Source: JABWBD01 sp040768665
Lineage (GTDB): Bacteria > Planctomycetota > Planctomycetia > Pirellulales > Thermoguttaceae
Assembly: GCA_040768665.1 (NCBI GenBank)
Contig: JAXGMN010000025.1
Location: 139,817 to 203,816, forward strand
Length of the DNA: 64,000 nt
Direction of reading: 5' to 3'
This document shows, piece by piece, positions 18,463 through 25,478 of the stretch (its first letter is position 1; each line of letters starts with the position of its first letter). Both the position numbers and the translations under genes were made by a program. The notes under the pieces are model-generated. The model worked only from the letters and a program-made list of their open reading frames with translations. It searched no databases and had not been told where the DNA came from.

Positions 18463-18767
18463 CTGCAAACGGAAGAAGACTCGCGGTAATGGACGCGGAC
18501 GATTGGGAGGCGCTGGTCGACTGGGTGGAAACGCTGGAAGACCGGCAAGCGGTTCGAGAGGCCGCGGAAGATCTCAAGGCAGCCGGCGGGTGGGCTGATA
18601 AAAACTTGATAAAAACGGGGACAGGCACCGCAACTAATAGTGGTTTAGCTAGAGCGACCACACAAGATGTTGCGGAGCCAGTCCCCGTTTTTATCAGCCC
18701 AGCCGGCGGGAGTCGCCAGCGCGCCGGATGGGTGCGATGGGAGACGGCTGCTGTAGAGATCCAGTGA
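18459..18767 (+). pseudogene. Small antitoxin-like frame interrupted in frame by a palindromic element
   Basis: The frame starts with a GTG overlapping the previous stop (GTGA) or at an ATG at 18489. It reads GRRLAVMDADDWEALVDW and LEDRQAVREAAEDLKAAGG, a pattern like the middle of Phd/YefM-type antitoxin or related small planctomycete proteins. About 40 codons of palindromic element plus a duplicated 10-mer follow, then SRQRAGWVRWE completes the expected tail. Removing the element and one copy of AGCCGGCGGG restores KAAGGSRQRAGWVRWE. The inserted length (120 bases) is a multiple of three, so the frame stays open. The N-terminus also looks short. Whether any protein is made is unknown. Confidence 0.45.
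18591..18700 (+). repeat. Palindromic element 1 (A.A type), with 10-base direct repeat
   Basis: Arms TGGGCTGATAAAAAC (18591-18605) and GTTTTTATCAGCCCA (18687-18701) are perfect inverted complements. Inside are the family cores GGGGACAGGCACC and GGAGCCAGTCCCC, then an inner GCAAC/GTTGC stem. The element is flanked by AGCCGGCGGG at 18581-18590 and again at 18701-18710, as expected for a target-site duplication. Confidence 0.8.
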
Positions 18768-18889
18768 GCCAATATGAGCTCTTCCATGCCTCGGAAGAAG
18801 GCGGGATGCACGCTTGCTATCCCCCACCCGGGCAGGTAGGATGAGACGTAGAGGCGTGTTACGAAGGAACCGATAGGCTGGGGCTATCC

Positions 18890-19591
18890 ATGTCTGCGAC
18901 CATCGAGATCGAGTTGGGCACTCCGCCCTTGGAGGTCGGCGACCGGCTGACCCGCGCGGAGTTCGAGCGCCGTTGGAAGGTTATGCCCGATGTCAAGAAG
19001 GCGGAACTGATCGAAGGAGTCGTTTACATGCCCACCGCCGTACGCTACCGGAGGCACGGCCTTCCCCATACGGTTTTGAGCCACTGGCTGCAATCCTATG
19101 TTTTGGCCACACCGGGGACGGAGGCAGCCGACAACAGCAGTATCCGCTTGGACAATGACAACGAGCCCCAGCCGGACCTGCTTTTGCGGCTGGATCGTTC
19201 CCTTGGCGGCCAATCGTGGGAGGACGACGAGGGGTATCTCCGGGGCGTTCCGGAACTAACGGCCGAAATCACCGCCAGCAGTGCGTCCTACGATCTCCAT
19301 CAGAAGCTCCAGGTGTACCGCCGGCATGGTATCCGAGAGTACGTGGTGTGGCGGACGTTCGACATGGAGATCGACTGGTTTGTACTCCGCGAAGGCAATT
19401 ACGAACGGCTTGTCGCGGATGCCGAGGGCCTGTTGAAGAGTCTGGTATTTCCGGGGCTCTGGCTCGACGCGACCTCGTTGTTGCGCAACGACCTGGCTGC
19501 CGCCGTCGCTGCCGCGAACCGCGGTCTGGCCAGCCCGGAACACGCCGAGTTTGTCTCGCGACTGCAGGAAATTCGCGGTGAGAGGGCGTGA
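18890..19591 (+). CDS. Uma2-family protein (DUF820, PD-(D/E)XK nuclease fold)
   Basis: 233 residues. It opens LEVGDRLTRAEFERRW, then KAELIEGVVYMPTAVRYRRH, the typical Uma2 entry. The core motifs are IRLDNDNEPQPDLLLRLD, VPELTAEITASSASYDLHQK and VYRRHGIREYVVW. The Asp in QPDLLL and the Glu in ELTAEI match the PD-(D/E)XK site, although the usual Lys of ExK is not obvious (EIT). These proteins are abundant in planctomycetes and cyanobacteria, and their cellular role is unsettled. Its 3' end faces a minus-strand gene across palindromic element 2. Confidence 0.9.
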   Translation: MSATIEIELGTPPLEVGDRLTRAEFERRWKVMPDVKKAELIEGVVYMPTAVRYRRHGLPHTVLSHWLQSYVLATPGTEAADNSSIRLDNDNEPQPDLLLRLDRSLGGQSWEDDEGYLRGVPELTAEITASSASYDLHQKLQVYRRHGIREYVVWRTFDMEIDWFVLREGNYERLVADAEGLLKSLVFPGLWLDATSLLRNDLAAAVAAANRGLASPEHAEFVSRLQEIRGERA

Positions 19592-19640
19592 GGTCCAGCG
19601 TTCTGTGAATCCGAACCGAGCGATTTTCTGTGCCTAATTT

Positions 19641-19743
19641 AGAGGCCCTAACAAAACGGGGACTGGCTCCGATCCAAGTATTCGCAAAACACGGAGAATT
19701 GGCGTCTTCGCGAGGTGCCTGTCCCCGTTTTGTTAGGGTCTCT
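19641..19743 (+). repeat. Palindromic element 2 (T.T type)
   Basis: Left arm AGAGGCCCTAACAAAAC (19641-19657) and right arm GTTTTGTTAGGGTCTCT (19727-19743) pair with one mismatch. Cores GGGGACTGGCTCC and GGTGCCTGTCCCC sit inside. It lies between two convergent genes and supplies the last codons and stop of the minus-strand one, so it could also end transcription. Confidence 0.8.
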
Positions 19744-20380
19744 TACGGTCAGGAAAGGGCACCAGCCAGCGGGCGATGCGCCGGCCGGGGAAACGTCCTC
19801 GCCTGACAAACTCCTCGTAGGTACCTCCGCGGCGGCTCAGCCAGACGCGGTTGGCCAGGACAAACGTCAACTCGGCATTCTGGCGGCGAAGCGGCAGAAG
19901 ATAGGCCGCGTAGCCGAGCCAAGGAATCGCGGCGAGCAGCGCGACTCCAAGCGAGTGCACCCTGGCGCGATCGCGGTTTCCACGCACCGATTCAACCACC
20001 CGGTTGACCACAACCCACGAAACCCGGCTGATCGTGCCCAGAGGGATCGGTAGCACGTCGAAGGCGAAAACGGCGCTGATGGCGAGGTGCGCCCCGAGAT
20101 GGGCCAGGACGTAGCGGGATCGCTCGATCTGCTGCGATAGGCTCGCTTGTAAGGCTCCGGCAAGCTCCTTGGAGATCGCACCTTCGGCCACCAGACGCTC
20201 CAAGGTCGCCGCCAACGCCTCGGGATCAAGGAGTTGCGCGGTGCTTCGAGCGATTGCTTGCTCAAGTGATTTCGGAAACGTATCGATCCCCTTTGCGTCA
20301 CACGTGCTTGGGAACATCTTGGAAGAAAGGAAGAGGACTTTGCCGCGATTGCCGAGGCTGAATTGACGCGTTGGTGGCAA
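19733..20380 (-). CDS. Hypothetical membrane-associated protein
   Basis: 215 residues from a TTG at 20380 with TGAGGA upstream; an ATG at 20317 is the alternative start. The middle reads LEQAIARSTAQLLDPEALAA and ISKELAGALQASL. Two hydrophobic stretches follow (LAISAVFAFDVLPIPLG and VALLAAIPWLGYAAYLLPL), and the C-terminus is basic (RRGRFPGRRIARWL). No family is recognised. The stop codon lies inside palindromic element 2, so the original C-terminus may have been different. Its 5' end is divergent from the ATP-grasp gene. Confidence 0.55.
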   Translation of the reverse strand: MPPTRQFSLGNRGKVLFLSSKMFPSTCDAKGIDTFPKSLEQAIARSTAQLLDPEALAATLERLVAEGAISKELAGALQASLSQQIERSRYVLAHLGAHLAISAVFAFDVLPIPLGTISRVSWVVVNRVVESVRGNRDRARVHSLGVALLAAIPWLGYAAYLLPLRRQNAELTFVLANRVWLSRRGGTYEEFVRRGRFPGRRIARWLVPFPDRKRP

Positions 20381-20439
20381 GCCGGTATCCTCAGGGGGGC
20401 TTCTATCGGGGAATAGAACTCTATCCTCCCAGGCAATCC

Positions 20440-21783
20440 ATGGGTAGTCAAGAAATTACCCCTCGGCGCACGATCTTGCTGACCGAGGGCTCGAGTATTT
20501 CGGCGCGGCAGGTGCTCTATGGTCTGGGGGCAAGGCACACGATTGATATCGTCGACCCTGCCCCGCTTTGTCAGTGCCGATTCTCGCGCTACGTCCGTCG
20601 CTGGTATCGGTGTCCCGTGTTCTCGCGGGAGCCGGAGTCGTATTTGTCGTTCCTTTTCGAGCGCTTGCGAGCGGAACACTACGACGTCCTGCTGCCGACA
20701 CACGAGCAGGTGTTCCTCTTGGCGCATTTTCGGGACGAATTGCAGCAATACACCGGTGTGGCGCTGTCGGACCCCGAAGCCATGGACCGGTTGATGAGCA
20801 AGGCGCGTTTTATTCGGTTGCTGGACGAGCTTGGACTCCCCTACCCGCCCACGGAAGTGGTTCGCGATCGGGCGGAAATGCTCCGGCCTCGGGGATTCCC
20901 GTTCTATGTGAAGTTGGCATACAGCACTGCGGGCGAGGGAGTTCGATTTGTGCGCGACGCGGACCGCTTGCGGCAAATCGCCGACGAGTTCGAGTCCGCA
21001 GGATGGCTCGATGGCCGTGCGGAAATCCTCCTTCAGACGCCGGCGACTGGCAACAAGCGGGCGGTAACCGCCGTATTCCAGCACGGTAATCTGGTGGCCT
21101 CGCATTGTGTCCAGTCCAAGGCGATCGGTGTGGGCGGATCCGGCATGGCGGAGGTGAGCGTTGCCCATCCCGAGGTCACCGAGCCGCTGCGGCTCGTCGG
21201 ATTGCATCTCGCCTGGCACGGCGCAATCTGTCTGGAATACTTCTACGACCCGGCGGGCCGCGGCGTCCAATTCATCGAGTGCAATCCACGGCTCGCCCAG
21301 GCGAGCAATGCCTGGCTCAGCGGCGTCAACCTCGGCGAGCAGTTGGTGCAAGTCTCCCTGGGCCGGAAAGTCGCGCCGTTGGCGCCCGGCCACATCGGCG
21401 TCCACTCGCACGAGGGATTCATGATCCTGATGGCGAGAGCGCTTGAAGGAGCCGGGCGTGGGCGGCTGCTCGCGGAAATCGGGCGAGCCTGGCTGCGACG
21501 AGGCATGTATCGAGACAGCCAGGACGAACTGACCCGGCCTCGCGACGACCGGTTGAGCTTCTTGCCGTACCTGGGCATATCACTCCTGTTGCTGGCCAGA
21601 CCCCGCGCCGCCCAGTGGCTGATCACGCGAACGGTGAAGAACTACTCGCTCCACCAGGCGGCTGTGCAGTCAATCCGCGAGCTACGGCCCGTCCAGGAGG
21701 TATTCCACGGCCCTGCTCATCCAACCGCGGTGCCAGCAGTGCCAGGTGAGGCTTCCGACGTCGTTAACGTGCGGGATTCCTAG
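20440..21783 (+). CDS. ATP-grasp ligase-type enzyme
   Basis: 447 residues from the ATG at 20440. The N-terminal Rossmann-like part (RRTILLTEGSSISARQVLYG, VLLPTHEQVFLLAHF) resembles pre-ATP-grasp domains of carbamoyl-phosphate-synthase-type proteins. The ATP-grasp core has FYVKLAYSTAGEGVRFV (ATP-binding Lys), ILLQTPATGNKRAVTAVFQ, CLEYFYDPAGRGVQ and FIECNPRLAQASN, which carries the metal-binding Glu/Asn. Such enzymes join a carboxylate to an amine or thiol at the cost of ATP; the substrate here cannot be told. The last about 34 codons overlap, on the other strand, the end of the esterase gene. Confidence 0.87.
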   Translation: MGSQEITPRRTILLTEGSSISARQVLYGLGARHTIDIVDPAPLCQCRFSRYVRRWYRCPVFSREPESYLSFLFERLRAEHYDVLLPTHEQVFLLAHFRDELQQYTGVALSDPEAMDRLMSKARFIRLLDELGLPYPPTEVVRDRAEMLRPRGFPFYVKLAYSTAGEGVRFVRDADRLRQIADEFESAGWLDGRAEILLQTPATGNKRAVTAVFQHGNLVASHCVQSKAIGVGGSGMAEVSVAHPEVTEPLRLVGLHLAWHGAICLEYFYDPAGRGVQFIECNPRLAQASNAWLSGVNLGEQLVQVSLGRKVAPLAPGHIGVHSHEGFMILMARALEGAGRGRLLAEIGRAWLRRGMYRDSQDELTRPRDDRLSFLPYLGISLLLLARPRAAQWLITRTVKNYSLHQAAVQSIRELRPVQEVFHGPAHPTAVPAVPGEASDVVNVRDS

Positions 21784-22554
21784 CTCGGTCATCAGGCGGG
21801 CGGTGGCCCGAAGGTGCGGCCGCAGCAGGCTGTAGCCCATGAGAAACAAGCGTGGCGGCCCGCCCCGCAGTACCGGCGCAGCGCTGCGGAGCAGGCTCGA
21901 CATGCGGTAGTTCTCGAAATTCGCGGGGTCACCGAGGATCGAGCCGAAACCGAACCGGGGCCTGTTCATCGCCAGCGGCGAATCCCAGGCCAAGGCGCGA
22001 CCGAAACGGTCCGGATTGCGCAACAGCAACGAGAAGGCGCCATAGCCCGATTTGCTGAATCCCAAGAGCAATCGCCCTGCCGGCGACACGACCGTGGGGT
22101 ACAGGAGTTCGATCGCAGGTACGACCACTCTGCAAAAATAGGTCTCCTGCCAGACTCGGCAATTGGAGGAGTGATCGCAGTACCAGGGTACATCGGAAAA
22201 CGTGGGGGCCGCGAAAATCGTGCCTTTCGTCTCCGCGACGCCCAGTGACTTCACGGTCCTCAAGCCGTCGCCGTAAAAGGCACCGCTTTCCGCCTCGCAA
22301 GGCAATACGTAGACGACGCGATACCGCGCGGTCGACGAGTAGTCGGTAGGCAAGAGCACACGAATGTTGGTCGTGGTGCGTTGATAGGCCGACTCCACCG
22401 TATAGACCGCAAACCCGTTCCGATCGCTCGTCGGTCCCCAGAACCGGCTCCCTTCGGCGTTCGGGATCTCGACAAACTGCCGACCCGCGTGGCGAGGCTG
22501 ATTCCCCGCGGCTGCTGCCGGGCAGGAAATGAGGTCGGGCGTAGCTCCGTTCAA
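21682..22554 (-). CDS. Alpha/beta-hydrolase esterase, last gene of a four-gene operon
   Basis: 290 residues from a TTG at 22554 that overlaps the methyltransferase stop (TTGA). Central features are NIRVLLPTDYSSTARYRVVY (esterase-D-like entry), a nucleophile elbow LLLGFSKSGYGAFSLLL with the presumed catalytic Ser in GFSKSG, and a C-terminal LTWHCWHRGW with a candidate catalytic His. It also contains AAPTFSDVPWYCDH. I infer hydrolysis of an ester, possibly one linked to the product of the upstream enzymes. The 3' end overlaps that of the convergent ATP-grasp gene by 102 bases. Frame extensions 5' of 22554 overlap the methyltransferase and are not used. Confidence 0.8.
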   Translation of the reverse strand: MNGATPDLISCPAAAAGNQPRHAGRQFVEIPNAEGSRFWGPTSDRNGFAVYTVESAYQRTTTNIRVLLPTDYSSTARYRVVYVLPCEAESGAFYGDGLRTVKSLGVAETKGTIFAAPTFSDVPWYCDHSSNCRVWQETYFCRVVVPAIELLYPTVVSPAGRLLLGFSKSGYGAFSLLLRNPDRFGRALAWDSPLAMNRPRFGFGSILGDPANFENYRMSSLLRSAAPVLRGGPPRLFLMGYSLLRPHLRATARLMTELGIPHVNDVGSLTWHCWHRGWMSRAVEYLLDGP

Positions 22555-23339
22555 CTTTTCTTCCTTCCCGTCGTGATCGTCTTGGACAGGTACGGAAACG
22601 AGACGACCGCTCCGAAGAGGCCCGCGGCCGCTCCGATGGCAAAGAGCGGAGGCCAGTAATATCCGCCCATCAATAGCGCGGCGGCGGCCCAGAGCCAGTA
22701 CCGCCCGCATCGGTGGTATGCCTGAGAGGCCGGAAGCTGCCGGATGTCCTCGAGGCCGGCCTCTTGGAAAAGCGTCCGGAAGCCGCTTCTGGAAAGCGAA
22801 TTGACCTGCGGCGCATAGAGTCCCTCGATCCAGTTCCACACCTTGTGGCCGACCAGCGGGAACGGAAGCACGTGGCCCGTGATATCGGCAATGTGGATCG
22901 TGCCGCCTTTCTTGAGCACTCGCACCATTTCCTGAACGGCTTTGCGCTGATCGGGAAAGTGGTGAAACGCATTCATCACCGTTACGTGATCGAAGGTCTC
23001 GTCATCAAAGGGTAGCTGGTTGGCATCGGCCACCTGGAATTCGAGATTCGGAATACCATCGGCCTTCGCCACGGCTTCCTCGATCATCTTGTCCGAGAGA
23101 TCCACTCCGGCAAGCCTTCCACGATCACTGGTGGCTGCCATCGCTCGCAAGGCTTTGCCCGTCCCGCAGGCAACGTCCAGGATGTTATCCGTCGGCCTGG
23201 GATCCACCGACCGAATGGCTTCCCGGTAGACCGTGGAAAACCAGCCGTCCAACGGGCCGCCTTCGTAGGTTTTCGCCCACCGCGAAAAGAAGGCGATCGT
23301 CTTTTGCTGCTTCCTGTCTGGTCGAGTCCCGACGCTCAC
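22551..23339 (-). CDS. SAM-dependent methyltransferase with C-terminal membrane segment
   Basis: 262 residues from a GTG at 23339 overlapping the stop of the preceding gene (GTGA). Class I methyltransferase motifs are clear: ILDVACGTGKALRAM (SAM-binding motif I), GRLAGVDLSDKMIEEA, LEFQVADANQLPFDDETFDH and MVRVLKKGGTIHIADI. This is the UbiE/Coq5-like arrangement. The C-terminus has a hydrophobic pair (YWLWAAAALLMGGYYW and PLFAIGAAAGLFGAVVSF), so the enzyme probably sits at the membrane and may act on a lipid or quinone-like substrate. That substrate assignment is inference. Confidence 0.88.
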   Translation of the reverse strand: MSVGTRPDRKQQKTIAFFSRWAKTYEGGPLDGWFSTVYREAIRSVDPRPTDNILDVACGTGKALRAMAATSDRGRLAGVDLSDKMIEEAVAKADGIPNLEFQVADANQLPFDDETFDHVTVMNAFHHFPDQRKAVQEMVRVLKKGGTIHIADITGHVLPFPLVGHKVWNWIEGLYAPQVNSLSRSGFRTLFQEAGLEDIRQLPASQAYHRCGRYWLWAAAALLMGGYYWPPLFAIGAAAGLFGAVVSFPYLSKTITTGRKKS

Positions 23340-24061
23340 TCCGCTTCTCCGCTGTTCGCTGCCAGGCGAGAGAAGATCTCTTCCGCCCGTTTTCGGTTTA
23401 CGATTCCACACACGCAGGGCTTGGCAATGTCGGCAGCGGCATCCCGGGCCGTCATTTTGCCCTTGCGAATCTGTTCCACCAGGTGCTTGACTCGGCGTGA
23501 TCCCACCAGGCCATGACCGCACATCGTAATCAGGGACAGTTCATCTTCCGAGGGGAGCAAATCCACGGTCCCGAAGAGATCGAGACTGTGGAGATACGTG
23601 TGCTCGGTGAGCCCCGCCTCCTGGCAGCAGGCATGAATGTCCTCGGCGAGCCCGGATAATACCACGGAGATCGGATAGCCCTCTTGCTGGTTCCTGCTCC
23701 GCCACTGGCCCGCAAGATCCTTGACCAGCGTCTTGACCGTGTCCATGTCCGTGTAGACGGCGCTGATTCCCGAGCGGGTGTGAGCAAGAATCCAAAGCAC
23801 GAGCCGGTTGGTGAACTCGGGACGCCGCTTGTGCAGCGCCTCCAGCAGCACCTGGCCCACTCCGAGGTTGGGAATCGTGATCTCCGTGAAGTCACGGAAG
23901 ATGAAATTCTCCGGCGCATAACGGAACACTTTTGCCGCCAATTCCGCCATCGCCCGCTTGATGCCCTTCCGGTGGTAATACCCCTTCGGGATCATCGCGA
24001 TGAGGCACAGTTCCTTGCAGCAGGAGGGAACGAGACCGCGTCGTTGCGAAGTATGTGTCAT
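23336..24061 (-). CDS. Protein of unknown function, Cys-containing C-terminus, operon gene 2
   Basis: 241 residues. The ATG at 24061 overlaps the ferredoxin-like gene stop (ATGA). I do not recognise the family. Visible features are RFAPENFIF-like N-terminal text (KVFRYAPENFIFRDFTE), a central DMDTVKTLVKDLAGQW, then SLITMCGHGLVGSRRVKHL and a C-terminal KPCVCGIVNRKRAEEIF. The Cys in MCGHG and the PCVCG pair could bind a metal or an Fe-S cluster, which would fit its ferredoxin partner. There is no signal peptide. It is tightly coupled to a ferredoxin, a methyltransferase and an esterase. Confidence 0.8.
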   Translation of the reverse strand: MTHTSQRRGLVPSCCKELCLIAMIPKGYYHRKGIKRAMAELAAKVFRYAPENFIFRDFTEITIPNLGVGQVLLEALHKRRPEFTNRLVLWILAHTRSGISAVYTDMDTVKTLVKDLAGQWRSRNQQEGYPISVVLSGLAEDIHACCQEAGLTEHTYLHSLDLFGTVDLLPSEDELSLITMCGHGLVGSRRVKHLVEQIRKGKMTARDAAADIAKPCVCGIVNRKRAEEIFSRLAANSGEAE

Positions 24062-24798
24062 TTGCCGTTCTTCAAAATCCCTCGAGCCATACCCAGATTG
24101 ACCTTGACGTTGGGAATGCTGTGAATATCGGCTCCGAACACCTCACGGAGCCGCGCCGCGCCTTCCTGATCCGCACGGACCGCCAGGCAGACATTGAACA
24201 CCGTCTGGATCTCGTCGTCGAGTTCGCCGAGGATCGTCATCAGGTGTCCGGCGGCCGTTTCCGGCACGATAAACTCCAGCAGACACGAGACAACTCTCTC
24301 TCCCAGGACTTCCCGTTTCAGGGAGCCGACAGCGGGGTCCTCGATCAGCGACTTCACGGGATTATTGTCCGTGATCGAATACCCGTGGGCGGCGAACTTC
24401 TTGACCACCCGCTCCGCCTCCGATAAACGGGTACCAAGCACCGGCCGGCCGACTTCGATGATCACACCGATCATCCCTTCCGGATAGGTATCCTGGCTGT
24501 CGTTCGTCTTCATCTCCTCCGTGCCGCGGCCATACACCTGCGTATTCTTGAACTTCGCCAACGGATTGCTGAACAACGCCCGGAGAGTACGCGGCCAGGT
24601 CAACTGCCCCGGATGAATGGCCTGCTTCGGACAGATTCGCGAACGAGTACACACTCCGCACTCGGCGCACTCGTCGGGGTCAATCCATACCCTTCGCTGT
24701 TCGGCAAGGATCGCGTTCATCGGACAGATGGTCACACACTGCCTGCATCCCCCACAGCGCGAGGGGTCAATATACGTGTGCGGGTGTTTCTTCTTCAT
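24058..24798 (-). CDS. Ferredoxin-like protein with two [4Fe-4S] motifs and a C-terminal unknown domain
   Basis: 246 residues from the ATG at 24798 (MKKKHPHTYIDP); an upstream in-frame extension is not protein-like. Two bacterial ferredoxin motifs are present: Cys15, 18, 21, 25 (CGGCRQCVTICP) and Cys44, 47, 50, 56 (CAECGVCTRSRICP). The remaining about 180 residues form an unrecognised domain beginning GMIGVIIEVGRPVLGTRL and containing VNLGMARG near the end. It is the first gene of four that overlap by ATGA, GTGA and TTGA. I infer that it delivers electrons to, or assembles with, the product of gene 2. Confidence 0.85.
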   Translation of the reverse strand: MKKKHPHTYIDPSRCGGCRQCVTICPMNAILAEQRRVWIDPDECAECGVCTRSRICPKQAIHPGQLTWPRTLRALFSNPLAKFKNTQVYGRGTEEMKTNDSQDTYPEGMIGVIIEVGRPVLGTRLSEAERVVKKFAAHGYSITDNNPVKSLIEDPAVGSLKREVLGERVVSCLLEFIVPETAAGHLMTILGELDDEIQTVFNVCLAVRADQEGAARLREVFGADIHSIPNVKVNLGMARGILKNGK

Positions 24799-25125
24799 CG
24801 TGTTCAAATTGGTATTGCCACGGACACTTCTGGCGCGGGATGATAAAATAGGCGACTGGCTCCGCAAGCCCTTGTATGTTTGCGCCAGTAGCCCACTATT
24901 ACACGTGGTGCAATCCCCATTTGCCGTGGGGCCACTGCCTTCCGCTAGCCCGATCGACGCGACTGTGAAATTCGCTCAACAGGGGGCGTGGGATAAGCCT
25001 GGACCTGGGCCATGTTTTTTTTCGACCGAATGGGCGTTTTTCTTGATACTATAGGGGCTATGGGATAGATATGGTATATAAGGAGGGGCGAAAAATCTGT
25101 CATTTTGCCGTGAGAGGGGTGCATC
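24799..25125. other. Divergent intergenic region
   Basis: 327 bases between the divergent ferredoxin operon and the small zinc-ribbon-like gene. It contains a degenerate palindrome at about 24846-24900 and a weak sigma-70-like pair for the plus strand (TTGATA at 25043-25048, 17-base spacer, TAGATA at 25066-25071). No gene is seen. Confidence 0.4.
24846..24900. repeat. Degenerate palindrome related to the GGGGACTGGCTCC family
   Basis: GGCGACTGGCTCCGCAA and TTGCGCCAGTAGCC pair with mismatches, and AATAG recurs as CTATT outside. The core resembles the left half of the element family but the outer arms are short. It is probably a decayed copy. Confidence 0.4.
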
Positions 25126-25362
25126 ATGCAGATTTCCCAGGTGATCCAGTTGCAGAAAATCCCGGCTTGTTACTGGGATGACGATCTGGAAGGGATCATG
25201 TTTAATCCGGCATCCGAAGAAGTCTGGGTGGCCTTCGACGATGGTGGGCGCGAGGAGTTCACGTGCGCGATTTGCGGACGCGTCGTGAGGGTTGGCTGGT
25301 ACAATCCGGACCGTCATGAGGCCGTTTGTTCCAGCCACGTCGAAACGACAGCGGCGTCTTGA
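25126..25362 (+). CDS. Small protein with a CxxC...CxxH zinc-ribbon-like motif
   Basis: 78 residues, with GAGGGG upstream of the ATG. The N-terminal half (MQISQVIQLQKIPACYWDDD) is followed by EEVWVAFDDGG and then EEFTCAICGRVVRVGWY, with HEAVCSSH near the end. Cys47, Cys50, Cys68 and His71 could bind one zinc ion. No family name can be given. It may be a small regulatory or nucleic-acid-binding protein. It is convergent with the hydrolase gene. Confidence 0.65.
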   Translation: MQISQVIQLQKIPACYWDDDLEGIMFNPASEEVWVAFDDGGREEFTCAICGRVVRVGWYNPDRHEAVCSSHVETTAAS

Positions 25363-25440
25363 TCGGCGACACAACGAGGTGTCCCCCCCTGCGCGACATC
25401 GGTCCCGTGCGAGTAAGGGAAGAGCGGAGTGGTGGACTGA

Positions 25441-25478
25441 TGGAGTGATGAAGCGTACTCCGGTACTCCATCACTCCA
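25441..25478. terminator. Hairpin between convergent genes, possible bidirectional terminator
   Basis: TGGAGTGATG (25441-25450) and CATCACTCCA (25469-25478) are perfect complements around an 18-base loop that itself contains GTAC twice. Partial pairing extends outward (GAGCGGAGTGG against CCCCGCTCCACT). There is no T-tract. It overlaps the final codons of the hydrolase. Confidence 0.4.

Noticed and set aside
19867..21411. A 514-codon minus-strand frame
   Set aside because: It lies opposite the ATP-grasp gene and out of frame with the hypothetical 19733-20380 gene. The amino-acid text is Arg-rich and unstructured.
24980..25075. A possible further palindrome around GGGATAAGCC and GGCTATGGGATAG
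   Set aside because: The arms do not pair well and the GGGGACTGGC core is absent, so it does not meet the family definition.
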